Shown here: in pieces, positions 1-6,319 of the stretch
Numbering within the stretch: the first letter of the stretch is position 1
Layout of the letters: each line of letters begins with the position of its first letter
From: UBA2450 sp045132035
GTDB lineage: Bacteria; Bacillota_I; Bacilli_A; RFN20; CAG-826
DNA length: 6,319 nucleotides
NCBI GenBank assembly: GCA_045132035.1
Contig: JBGURM010000068.1
Location: 1-6,319, forward strand
Direction of reading: 5' to 3'
Position numbers and translations under genes: made by a program
Notes under the pieces: model-generated
What the model was told of the DNA's origin: nothing
Seen by the model: the letters and a program-made list of their open reading frames with translations, nothing else
Database searches by the model: none

Positions 1-1061
1 TTATTTTGTGGAGGGTTTTTATCGAGTAGTTTCATAACAGCGTCTTTCATAGAAATAGGCGCTACTAAACTTGAATCATTGACATCAAACGTCACCTTGT
101 ATTGAATAAAATTTATGTTTTCATCAACAAACTGTTGTGTATACATAACTTCTTTTTTAATACAATTAGCAATCCACATCCCCATAATATTTTTAAGGAA
201 TCTAATGTATCCTACTCCACCTTCGTTTGTGTAATTTGCTTTTAACGATTCATCACTAATGATTGGTTCTTTCGATTTAATTCCTAATAGTGACCAAGTG
301 CCACTAGAAATAATGACAGCGTTATCTGGAACACTAACGGCCTCAAAAGCACTACCAGTATCGTGAGAAGCACACAATACAACCTTACAATTTCCCTTAA
401 CTTGTTTTTGAATTTCAGGAAGCAAATCTCCAACAACATAGCCAGGTTCTTGCGTGTTTTGAAATAATTTCTTTGGCAAACCAAGCTTATCAATTATTTC
501 ATAGTCATATTGTTTAGTTTTAGCGTTTAATAATGATCCAGTAGATTCCTCGGTGTATTCGTGTGTTTTGACTCCAGTTAATTTATATGTGAAATAACTT
601 GGAAGCATTTGATAATCAGTTGCATTGTCTAATCTTCCCTTAATAAAATCATCACACAACTGATAGATTGTGTTATATGGTGCGAACTGAATACCTGTGT
701 GCTTATATAATTTGTCAAAAGGAATAATGCGATGAACAATTTCTGTTACATTTTTATTTCTCTCGTTTCGATAAGCGTAGTAAGGAGGAATCTCTTTGTC
801 TCCATTCATCAACACATAGTCAACGCCCCAAGTATCAATCGATAACGATTCAATCTCAGGGTATTTTTTAAAAGCAAGTTTGATTCCGTTTTTGATTTCT
901 TTAAAGAATCTAGGAATATTCCACACTAAACCATCCTTAGAATTGTCTATCTCTGTTTTAAAGCGATATATCTCTTCTAAAATGATTTCTTGACCTTTTT
1001 TATATCCAATTATGTGTCGACCACTAGTCGCGCCTAAATCGATTGCGAGATAGTATTTCAT
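1..1061 (-). CDS. Rhamnulokinase-family (RhaB-like) FGGY sugar kinase, probably L-fuculokinase in this operon; 3' end cut by window
   Basis: This frame is open from the ATG at 1061 to the window edge and gives 353 residues; RhaB enzymes are about 480-490 residues, so roughly the last quarter is outside. The protein begins MKYYLAIDLGATSGRH, the N-terminal phosphate-binding motif of the FGGY/actin-like ATPase fold. It continues with RhaB-type blocks: SIDTWGVDYVL (74-84), AYR (96-98), GIQFAPYNTIYQL (123-135), ASHDTGSAF (231-239), SSGTWSLLG (252-260) and NEGGVGYIRFLKNIMGMW (279-296). Asp234 in SHDT matches the catalytic base Asp237 of E. coli RhaB. The family phosphorylates a ketose at C1 using ATP in the cytoplasm. 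By sequence it is RhaB-like, but beside FucI and a fucosidase the likely substrate is L-fuculose (inference). The start is fixed by a GAGGG site and by a 1-nt overlap with the aldolase stop. Family call is sure; substrate is uncertain. Confidence 0.93.
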   Translation of the reverse strand, partial: MKYYLAIDLGATSGRHIIGYKKGQEIILEEIYRFKTEIDNSKDGLVWNIPRFFKEIKNGIKLAFKKYPEIESLSIDTWGVDYVLMNGDKEIPPYYAYRNERNKNVTEIVHRIIPFDKLYKHTGIQFAPYNTIYQLCDDFIKGRLDNATDYQMLPSYFTYKLTGVKTHEYTEESTGSLLNAKTKQYDYEIIDKLGLPKKLFQNTQEPGYVVGDLLPEIQKQVKGNCKVVLCASHDTGSAFEAVSVPDNAVIISSGTWSLLGIKSKEPIISDESLKANYTNEGGVGYIRFLKNIMGMWIANCIKKEVMYTQQFVDENINFIQYKVTFDVNDSSLVAPISMKDAVMKLLDKNPPQN

Positions 1062-1879
1062 TATTTTCCCTCGATGACTCCTGGCATCATTTTTAGATTC
1101 CAGAGTTTTGCTAAACCAATAATGACTTCATCAGGAATCTCATTAACAACATGTCCAAGAGTTAACATATATATTTGAGCGGTCTTTTCGACTGTTTCGA
1201 TTAAACCAAAGGCTTCATCGATATCATTACCTGCTCCGTAAATGCCATGATTTGTCCAAGAAACGATGCGGTGCTCTTTCATTTTTTCTGCAGTAGCCAT
1301 TCCAATTTCGTTCGTTCCACAAATCATGCAAGGCAAAACTCCTACACCTTCTGGGAAGACAACCACTGCCTCAGTATTTGATTTCCAAAGTTTTCTAGTG
1401 AAGATAACTTCGTCAGTTGGAAGGCACGCACCCATACAAATTGTGTATGTTGGATGAGTGTGCATAATGACTCTATTATCTGGATTAGCTTTGAGTCTAA
1501 CTGCGTGGCTCATTAAGTGGGCAGGGAATTCACTCGTCATTCGACCACCATTTTTGTATCCCCACAACAAGTGTGCAACTTTCCCGTTTTCATCAACCTT
1601 GACCAAACCAAGATTTGCTTCTGGATCTTTGATAACATTTTTAAAGTATTTTCCAGTGCCAGTAACAAGGAAGTATTTACCTCTCACTATTTCATCTGCG
1701 GTAAATCCTAATTCGATATCTCTAAGGAATTTATCAACCGGAAAATATTCTCTAACGTATTTTTCATCAATCATGTATGAGATGTTACCGCCATTGCGTT
1801 CATCCCATCCTTGATGATACATATTGTTAGTGATATCCGCCATTTCTTTAACGAATAATGAATCAACGAAATTATTCAT
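1061..1879 (-). CDS. rhaD: Class II aldolase, rhamnulose-1-phosphate aldolase (RhaD) family; probably cleaves L-fuculose-1-phosphate here
   Basis: The 272-residue protein is collinear with E. coli RhaD (about 274 residues) and belongs to the zinc-dependent class II aldolase/adducin family. RhaD-specific blocks are GWDERNGGNIS (24-34), LVTGTGKYF (71-79), DPEANLGLVKVD (85-96), TSEFPAH (115-121), VIMHTHPT (137-144), FTRKLW (160-165), VVFPEGVG (173-180) and FGLIETVEKTAQ (224-235). Zinc ligands are visible as His140, His142 and His211, and the catalytic Glu as Glu117, matching E. coli His141, His143, His212 and Glu117; Glu170 matches Glu171. The reaction cleaves a 6-deoxy-ketohexose-1-phosphate into DHAP and L-lactaldehyde in the cytoplasm. 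FucA proteins are shorter (about 215 residues) and lack the GWDERNGGN opening, so this is not FucA by family. Placed between fucI and the kinase, it probably serves fucose, perhaps rhamnose too (inference). The symbol denotes the family, not proven specificity. Confidence 0.93.
   Translation of the reverse strand: MNNFVDSLFVKEMADITNNMYHQGWDERNGGNISYMIDEKYVREYFPVDKFLRDIELGFTADEIVRGKYFLVTGTGKYFKNVIKDPEANLGLVKVDENGKVAHLLWGYKNGGRMTSEFPAHLMSHAVRLKANPDNRVIMHTHPTYTICMGACLPTDEVIFTRKLWKSNTEAVVVFPEGVGVLPCMICGTNEIGMATAEKMKEHRIVSWTNHGIYGAGNDIDEAFGLIETVEKTAQIYMLTLGHVVNEIPDEVIIGLAKLWNLKMMPGVIEGK
1068..1072 (-). promoter_or_regulatory. Ribosome binding site for the kinase, inside the aldolase 3' end
   Basis: The minus strand reads GAGGG, 6 nt before the kinase ATG at 1061, and lies within the last codons of the aldolase gene. 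Together with the TAATG stop-start overlap it fixes the kinase start and implies translational coupling between aldolase and kinase. Confidence 0.7.
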
Positions 1880-1883
1880 ACAA

Positions 1884-1890
1884 TCACCTT
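1884..1890 (-). promoter_or_regulatory. Ribosome binding site for the RhaD-type aldolase
   Basis: The minus strand reads AAGGTGA, 4 nt before the ATG at 1879. GGTGA matches the 3' part of the extended AGGAGGTGA consensus, so the short spacing to the ATG is still workable. It lies in the 15-nt gap after the fucI stop and supports this start. Confidence 0.65.
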
Positions 1891-1894
1891 GATA

Positions 1895-3697
1895 TTACTT
1901 TCTAATATTCTTATACATTGGACCGTATGCTTCACAAGCACGATAGTCTTGTCCTTCTTTGTCCATACCAAATGCACTCCAAGCGGATGGACGATAAATA
2001 TCTTTTTCAGGAACGTTATGCATGCAAACAGGGATTCTTAAGATTGAAGCTAAAGTAATGAGGTCAGCGCCGATATGACCATAAGAAATCGCACCATGGT
2101 TTGCACCCCAGTTATTCATCACATCATATGCGGATGTAAATGGATATTTGCCTGCAATACGTGGAGTAAACCAAGTACATGGCCATGTATAGTCTGTTCT
2201 CTTCCATAAGACATCAGTCACTTCATCAGGAAGCTTAACACTCCATCCTTCAACGATTTGAAGGACTGGTCCTAAACCTTTAACGATATTTAATCTAATC
2301 ATTGTCATTGGCATTTCTGCTCTAGTAACAAATCTGGAGGAATATCCACCACCTCTAAAATATCCTAAGTCCGCAGCAGGCCATGTGGTGTGTTTCATCA
2401 TGGTCTTAATATCATTATCATTAACTTCCCACCACTTCTTCATGACAGGATTTCCTTTTTCATCTTTAACTTCGCCACATGCATCAACTGCGGTTGCGCC
2501 ACTATTGATAAGATGCAAGAAACCATCTGCGTCTTTCGCGTGACCTTCGATGTTATATCCAGTCACTCTCTTAACAGATTTGCCAGACCAATACGTTCTA
2601 ACGTCAGAGAACATTTGTGCTCTACCAGTTAATAGTTTCATAAAAAGCATTGAAACACCATTCAATGTGTCGTTTTCAGTTGCTAACACGTACGGTTCTC
2701 TTGCTCCATTCCAGTCAAAGGTAGAATTAAGAATGCTTTCAGGGAAGTCACAGTTTGGATAGAAGTCTGTCCATTGTCTTTGTCCTTGGAAACCACCAAC
2801 AAGCGCATTATGTCCGACTTGTTCTTCTTCCCAACCTTTTAAGTTTGGATTGCCGTTATATAAATCTTTAATAATACAAGCCATCTTGACAGTAAATTCC
2901 CAATCTTTCTCTTTTTGTTCTGGAGATTTTTGTAATTCTTTTGGGTTCTTGTCAAAGTCTGGATTGCAGTATTCTTTGACCCATTTAAGGGCTTTCTTAT
3001 ATTCTTCTGGATCATAAATGCCTTGATCCATACGTCTAATAATCTCAACTTCATCAACTGATTCAACACGCATTCCTAAATATTCTTCAAAGAAATTTGG
3101 ATCGATGATTGAACCACCAATACCCATAGTGACAGAACCAATTTGAAGATATGATTTTCCTCTCATTGTTGCCGCTGCTACTGCAGCTCTAGCAAATCTT
3201 AAAATCTTTTCTTGAACATCTTCAGGGATTGAGGTGTCATCAGCGTCTTGAACATCATGTCCATAAATACCAAAAGCTGGTAATCCTTTTTGAGAATGGG
3301 TAGCTAAAACAGAAGCTAAATAAACAGCGCCAGGTCTTTCAGTACCATTAAATCCCCACACAGCTTTAATAGTCATTGGATCCATATCCATTGTTTCTGC
3401 ACCATAGCACCAACAAGGAGTGACAGTTAAAGTAATATCAACTCCTGCTTTTTTAAATTTGTCAGCACAAGCTGCTGCTTCTGCTACTCTACCAATTGTG
3501 GTATCAGCAATAACGGTTTTAACATGTTCTCCATTAGTGTAGAAAACGTTTTCTTCAATTAATTTAGCAGCGGCTTTCGCCATATTCATTGTTTGTTCTT
3601 CTAAAGATTCACGAACTTTAATCTTTCCTCTTCTTCCATCAATTGTTGGGCGAATACCGATAACTGGATAATCACCAATAAGCCTACTTTTTGCCAT
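1895..3697 (-). CDS. fucI: L-fucose isomerase
   Basis: This complete 600-residue protein matches FucI (591 residues in E. coli) over its full length. FucI converts L-fucose to L-fuculose in the cytoplasm, usually with Mn2+, as a hexamer, and commonly also isomerises D-arabinose. The N-terminus carries PVIGIRPTIDGRRG (11-24). The metal and catalytic residues are recognisable: Glu341 in ATENDTLNGV, Asp365 in FSDVRTYW and His534 in NNWGANHG, matching E. coli Glu337, Asp361 and His528. The C-terminus has the family block RIPVCMHNV (554-562), followed by YRPSAW (568-573) and GQDYRAC (582-588). There is no internal gap or missing active-site residue. The start has a strong AAAAGGAG site 9 nt upstream. 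The gene follows the fucosidase by 53 nt and precedes the aldolase by 15 nt. This isomerase is the best single indicator that the operon handles fucose; no rhamnose isomerase is present in the window. Confidence 0.97.
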   Translation of the reverse strand: MAKSRLIGDYPVIGIRPTIDGRRGKIKVRESLEEQTMNMAKAAAKLIEENVFYTNGEHVKTVIADTTIGRVAEAAACADKFKKAGVDITLTVTPCWCYGAETMDMDPMTIKAVWGFNGTERPGAVYLASVLATHSQKGLPAFGIYGHDVQDADDTSIPEDVQEKILRFARAAVAAATMRGKSYLQIGSVTMGIGGSIIDPNFFEEYLGMRVESVDEVEIIRRMDQGIYDPEEYKKALKWVKEYCNPDFDKNPKELQKSPEQKEKDWEFTVKMACIIKDLYNGNPNLKGWEEEQVGHNALVGGFQGQRQWTDFYPNCDFPESILNSTFDWNGAREPYVLATENDTLNGVSMLFMKLLTGRAQMFSDVRTYWSGKSVKRVTGYNIEGHAKDADGFLHLINSGATAVDACGEVKDEKGNPVMKKWWEVNDNDIKTMMKHTTWPAADLGYFRGGGYSSRFVTRAEMPMTMIRLNIVKGLGPVLQIVEGWSVKLPDEVTDVLWKRTDYTWPCTWFTPRIAGKYPFTSAYDVMNNWGANHGAISYGHIGADLITLASILRIPVCMHNVPEKDIYRPSAWSAFGMDKEGQDYRACEAYGPMYKNIRK

Positions 3698-3706
3698 AAT
3701 GTTTGA

Positions 3707-3714
3707 CTCCTTTT
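3707..3714 (-). promoter_or_regulatory. Strong ribosome binding site for fucI
   Basis: The minus strand reads AAAAGGAG, ending 9 nt before the fucI ATG. It is the best Shine-Dalgarno match in the window and lies in the longest intergenic gap (53 nt). It supports the chosen start and suggests that fucI is initiated independently of the fucosidase gene. Confidence 0.8.
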
Positions 3715-3750
3715 ATTTATAACTTTTTAGCAAAGTGTTTTGAATATGAT

Positions 3751-4941
3751 CTATTTGAGTTTAAATCTCACAACTCTTATTGACATGCTCGTTCCATAAA
3801 TGAAAGGCAATATTTCAAAAGAGTTGTCTTTCCTATCAATTTCAACTTTTTGGGAGTTTGTGTCCATATATTTAGCGTTAACGATTTTCTTTTCGATATG
3901 GATGACCACTCTTTGTCTATCTTCTTTCCTTGTAACATGCTCATTTGCACTCATAGGAACGTTTTTAATCAAAGCGTAGTAATATTCCTTATCTTCAAAG
4001 ATAAAAGCGTTGTCTGCTTCAATTTTTGAAGGAAGACAATCAAAGATTATTCTCCTATTAACGTTAATCCATTTACCTAGTTCTAATAAAGTATATTTTT
4101 CCATTGGATTAATTGAGCCGTCTCCTCTTAATCCGGTATTAAGTAACAAGTTACATCTTACTCTTCTAGCGTCCACTAATTCTTCCACCAAAGAAGAAAC
4201 GCTCTTAAAACAGATGTCGTTTTTAGCGTAACCCCAGTGATCGGTAATGCCATCACATACTTCTCCAGCGATTGGCTTGTCATCTCCATTAACAGAGAAC
4301 GGCTTGCCTCTTTCAAATGTTACCGCGTCAATTTCTTGATGACTTCTTTCGCCTAATGCAGAAAGACCAGTGTTATTAATAATCATCGCGTTAGGTTGAT
4401 ATTTTCTGATTGTGCTATAAATCGCATCAAAATCTAAATTCTTGCCTGTTTCATCCCAAGCACCATCAAACCAGAAACCACCAATATCACCATAGTTTTT
4501 GCATAAAATTTCTAAACTCTTTAATAAATATTGTTGATAGTCTTCTTTTTTATAGTTCCAATCAATTAAAGTGTGATAAAAGAATGGTTTGATGTCGTTT
4601 CTACGGCATTCATCCACAAATTCTTTAATAAGGTCTCTTTGAGAACCGCTATGAGGGGCGTCATAATCACTAAGTCCACAAGTGTCATATAAAGAGAAAC
4701 CATCATGATGTCTTGTGGTTATTGTGATGTATTTAAAGCCAGCTCTTTTCGCTACTTGAACTAAATCCTTGGCCCAATTCTTTTTAACTCTAAACTTAGG
4801 TAACGCTTTTTTATATTCGGAAAAAGGTATTTTATATGCTTCCTGATACCATTCTCCCTTGCCTATTACACTATAAATGCCAAAGTGGATAAATAATCCA
4901 AGCCCTAGCTTTTTAAAATCTTCAATATATTGATATTTCAT
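3751..4941 (-). CDS. Intracellular GH29 alpha-L-fucosidase
   Basis: This complete 396-residue protein is a glycoside hydrolase family 29 alpha-L-fucosidase, a retaining enzyme that frees L-fucose from fucosylated glycans. The catalytic (beta/alpha)8-type domain covers roughly residues 1-300 and shows GLFIHFG (15-21), GEWY (29-32), TRHHDGFSLYD (76-86) and GGFWFDGAWD (154-163); Asp159 in FDG is the expected nucleophile. LLLNTGLRGDGSI (265-277) resembles the family's LLNIGPxxDG block. Residues about 305-396 look like the small C-terminal beta domain. The acid/base Glu varies between subfamilies and I cannot assign it. There is no signal peptide, membrane segment or anchoring domain, so the enzyme should be cytoplasmic and act on imported short fucosides. 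Its ATG lies 2 nt after the ATPase stop with only a modest AAAAGAG site, which suggests coupled translation. The stop is TAG, whereas the other visible stops are TAA. Linkage preference cannot be read from sequence. Confidence 0.95.
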   Translation of the reverse strand: MKYQYIEDFKKLGLGLFIHFGIYSVIGKGEWYQEAYKIPFSEYKKALPKFRVKKNWAKDLVQVAKRAGFKYITITTRHHDGFSLYDTCGLSDYDAPHSGSQRDLIKEFVDECRRNDIKPFFYHTLIDWNYKKEDYQQYLLKSLEILCKNYGDIGGFWFDGAWDETGKNLDFDAIYSTIRKYQPNAMIINNTGLSALGERSHQEIDAVTFERGKPFSVNGDDKPIAGEVCDGITDHWGYAKNDICFKSVSSLVEELVDARRVRCNLLLNTGLRGDGSINPMEKYTLLELGKWINVNRRIIFDCLPSKIEADNAFIFEDKEYYYALIKNVPMSANEHVTRKEDRQRVVIHIEKKIVNAKYMDTNSQKVEIDRKDNSFEILPFIYGTSMSIRVVRFKLK

Positions 4942-4943
4942 AT

Positions 4944-6319
4944 TTATATTCTCTTTTGGGTGTCTTTATCAAAGAAGAACAAAGCGTCTTCGTTAAAAGA
5001 AATATCTATATCATCACCATCGTTTACTTCAGCAGCAACAGGGACTTTTAATACTAGTTTTTGTCCGTTTAGTGATGTGTATAAAACATATTCATAGCCA
5101 AGAAGTTCCGCTATTTCGCAGTTAACTGTAACTGGTTTGGTTGGGTTAACGTTATTCTTGTCATCTTTAATATAAATGTTTTCTGGTCTTGCTCCCATAA
5201 ACACTTCTTGTCCTTCATATTGCGAAAGAGATTCTGCATCTTTCTTTGAAAGCTTGATAGAAACTGGTTTTTCACCATCAATCACAAAGTGACCTTTTTC
5301 ATATTTTCCTTTTATGAAGTTCATAGCGGGGCTACCAATAAATCCAGCAACAAACATGTTCTGTGGGTCGTTATATACTTCTTTAGGTGTACCAATTTGT
5401 TGAATATAGCCACCCTTCATAATGACAATACGATCCGCCATAGTCATCGCTTCGGTTTGGTCATGGGTAACATAAATTGTAGTTGCACCAACGGCTTTAT
5501 GAATCTTAGCAATTTCGCTTCTCATTTGAACACGTAGTTTTGCGTCTAAGTTGGATAATGGTTCGTCCATCAAAAATACTTTTGGATGTCTAACAATTGC
5601 TCTTCCTAATGCAACACGTTGCCTTTGACCACCAGATAAGGCAGCAGGTTTTCTAAACAAATACTTATATAAGTCCAACACTTTTGCGGTCTTATAAACT
5701 TCTAGATTAATCTCATACCTATTATGTTTACGTAATGCAAATAAAGGAACTTCGTTTACTTTAAAATATTCTAATTTTTCTTTATTGTTTTTAATTTGAC
5801 TTTCGGTTTGTTCGTTGCCTTCTTTAATGAATTTAATGTGGTTTTCTAATAACTCAATGCCTTCATTTAAAGCTTTTTGTTTTTCTTCATCTTTTTCAGC
5901 TTCGAGTTTAGTTTTGTATTGTTCTAATAGAGCCTCATTTTTTGTTAATAGTTGTTTTGATTTAGAGAGGTCGTTTTCTAATTTCTTAATTAAGTCGGAT
6001 ATTTCTTTAATATCTAATTCACTGATGCCAACTTTTTGAACACGTAAAGATTTAATCTTTTCTTCGTTATCAAAAATTTGAGCATATAATTCATCTCTTT
6101 TTTCAAATAGTTCTTCAGCATCATTTTTCTTTTTTAATTGACGATTAATTTTATTAATCTCTTTTAGGATTTCTTTGTTTTTTAATAACAAAGCATCTGC
6201 GTCAGCGTTTTCTTCATATATAGGCATTCTTACCTTTCTTAATTTAAGTGCGAACGCCATATTATCAAAGACTGTCATATGAGGATATAAGGCATAGCTT
6301 TGGAACACCATCGCGATAT
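4944..6319 (-). CDS. Sugar ABC transporter ATP-binding protein (MsmX/UgpC/MalK type) with large coiled-coil insertion; 5' end cut by window
   Basis: The frame is open to the right edge (Ile-Ala codons precede the Met at 6311), so the N-terminus with Walker A, roughly 80 residues, is outside. Numbering from that Met, the Q-loop is MVFQSYALYPHMTV (1-14), the signature LSGGQRQRV (225-233), Walker B VFLMDE (245-250), the D-loop SNLD (253-256) and the switch His283 in VTHDQTEAMT. Residues about 320-455 form the MalK-like C-terminal OB/TOBE regulatory region (GFIGSPAMNF; FMGARPENIY). These are hallmarks of the shared MsmX/UgpC ATPases that power carbohydrate importers at the inner face of the membrane. 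In MsmX about 29 residues separate LKLRK from LSGGQ; here there are 198. The extra ~170 residues are charged and helical. All visible catalytic motifs are intact, so it is probably active. Its position 2 nt before the fucosidase suggests import of fucosylated sugars; no permease is visible. Confidence 0.95.
   Translation of the reverse strand, partial: IAMVFQSYALYPHMTVFDNMAFALKLRKVRMPIYEENADADALLLKNKEILKEINKINRQLKKKNDAEELFEKRDELYAQIFDNEEKIKSLRVQKVGISELDIKEISDLIKKLENDLSKSKQLLTKNEALLEQYKTKLEAEKDEEKQKALNEGIELLENHIKFIKEGNEQTESQIKNNKEKLEYFKVNEVPLFALRKHNRYEINLEVYKTAKVLDLYKYLFRKPAALSGGQRQRVALGRAIVRHPKVFLMDEPLSNLDAKLRVQMRSEIAKIHKAVGATTIYVTHDQTEAMTMADRIVIMKGGYIQQIGTPKEVYNDPQNMFVAGFIGSPAMNFIKGKYEKGHFVIDGEKPVSIKLSKKDAESLSQYEGQEVFMGARPENIYIKDDKNNVNPTKPVTVNCEIAELLGYEYVLYTSLNGQKLVLKVPVAAEVNDGDDIDISFNEDALFFFDKDTQKRI
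4951..4957 (-). promoter_or_regulatory. Weak ribosome binding site for the fucosidase
   Basis: The minus strand reads AAAAGAG, 9 nt before the fucosidase ATG at 4941 and inside the end of the ATPase gene. The match to the Shine-Dalgarno consensus is modest, so ribosomes finishing the ATPase 2 nt upstream may supply much of the initiation (inference). Confidence 0.45.
5718..6233 (-). other. Coiled-coil insertion in the helical domain of the ABC ATPase
   Basis: This in-frame segment encodes about residues 27-198 of the visible ATPase, between LKLRK after the Q-loop and the stretch YEINLEVYKTAKVLDL that realigns with normal MsmX before LSGGQ. It is rich in Lys, Glu, Leu, Asn and Ile, with almost no Gly, Pro, Trp or Cys between residues 40 and 182, and has heptad-like spacing of Leu/Ile, which predicts two or more long helices forming an antiparallel coiled coil. 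It lacks intein or transposon motifs, and the frame on both sides is uninterrupted. From memory, some mycoplasma sugar ATPases (for example M. genitalium MG187, about 585 residues) are similarly over-long; whether they carry a homologous insert needs an alignment. The exact boundaries are approximate. Confidence 0.8.

Noticed and set aside
284..493. A 69-residue minus-strand frame with a hydrophobic C-terminus inside the kinase region
   Set aside because: It overlaps the kinase in another frame. The kinase frame through this stretch encodes the conserved SHDT and SSGTWSLLG blocks, so the short frame is incidental.
1458..1814. A 118-residue open frame on the plus strand inside the aldolase gene, with similar short plus-strand frames inside the other genes
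   Set aside because: They lie wholly antisense to genes with intact, recognisable family motifs, have no credible ribosome site and resemble no known family; they are shadows of the minus-strand genes.
1061..1879. L-fuculose-1-phosphate aldolase of the FucA family
   Set aside because: Pathway context suggests this label, but the length (272 residues) and the GWDERNGGN, FTRKLW and VVFPEGVG blocks are of the RhaD family; only the substrate, not the family, may be fucose-type.
2839..3069. A 76-residue minus-strand frame inside fucI
   Set aside because: It is out of frame with FucI, whose sequence is continuous and conserved across this part; composition alone gives the Lys/Asn-rich frame.
3722..3736. 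A small hairpin (ACTTT, 5-nt loop, AAAGT) between the fucosidase and fucI, considered as a terminator or regulatory element
   Set aside because: The stem is only 5 A/T-rich pairs and is not followed by a T tract on the transcribed strand, so it is unlikely to terminate transcription or act as a riboswitch.
5718..6233. An intein or mobile element inserted in the ATPase
   Set aside because: There are no intein splice-junction motifs, no homing-endonuclease motif, no inverted repeats and no frame break; the segment reads as a plain charged coiled coil.
6309..6311. The ATG at 6311 as the true start of the ABC ATPase
   Set aside because: The Met is part of the Q-loop block (IAMVFQ) and the frame stays open to the window edge. 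A protein starting here would lack Walker A, so this is an internal Met of a gene cut by the window.

Overview
The window is a compact, AT-rich stretch (low GC by eye) in which every supportable gene lies on the minus strand and is read from right to left. Shine-Dalgarno sites are purine-rich (AAAAGGAG, AAGGTGA, GAGGG). All tryptophans are TGG, and TGA is never used as a sense codon. The protein family variants point to a low-GC Firmicute or Bacilli-type bacterium, possibly one of the gut lineages related to Mollicutes that keep the standard genetic code. That placement is an inference, not something the sequence proves.

Layout in transcription order: (1) 6319-4944, the C-terminal three quarters of an MsmX/UgpC-type sugar-importer ATPase carrying an unusual coiled-coil insert of about 170 residues; (2) 4941-3751, a complete GH29 alpha-L-fucosidase without a signal peptide; (3) 3697-1895, a complete L-fucose isomerase (FucI); (4) 1879-1061, a complete class II aldolase of the rhamnulose-1-phosphate aldolase (RhaD) type; (5) 1061-1, the first 353 residues of an FGGY kinase of the rhamnulokinase (RhaB) type, cut by the window edge. 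Gaps are 2, 53 and 15 nt, and the last pair overlaps by 1 nt (TAATG). No terminator or convincing promoter is seen between genes, so the five look like one operon. Both end genes run off the window.

The genes make a coherent fucoside pathway. A fucosylated glycoside is imported by an ABC system energised by the ATPase, L-fucose is released in the cytoplasm by the GH29 enzyme, FucI isomerises it to L-fuculose, the kinase phosphorylates C1, and the aldolase cleaves the product to DHAP and L-lactaldehyde. The pathway is a hybrid: the isomerase is the fucose-type enzyme, while the aldolase and kinase belong to the rhamnose-type families. No isomerase of the RhaA type, no lactaldehyde reductase, no permease and no regulator is inside the window.

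The two points most worth a second look are the large charged coiled-coil insertion in the helical domain of the ATPase, between the Q-loop and the LSGGQ signature, and the Fuc/Rha hybrid pathway. I see no RNA genes, CRISPR arrays, insertion sequences or long repeats, and no gene-free stretch over 53 nt.
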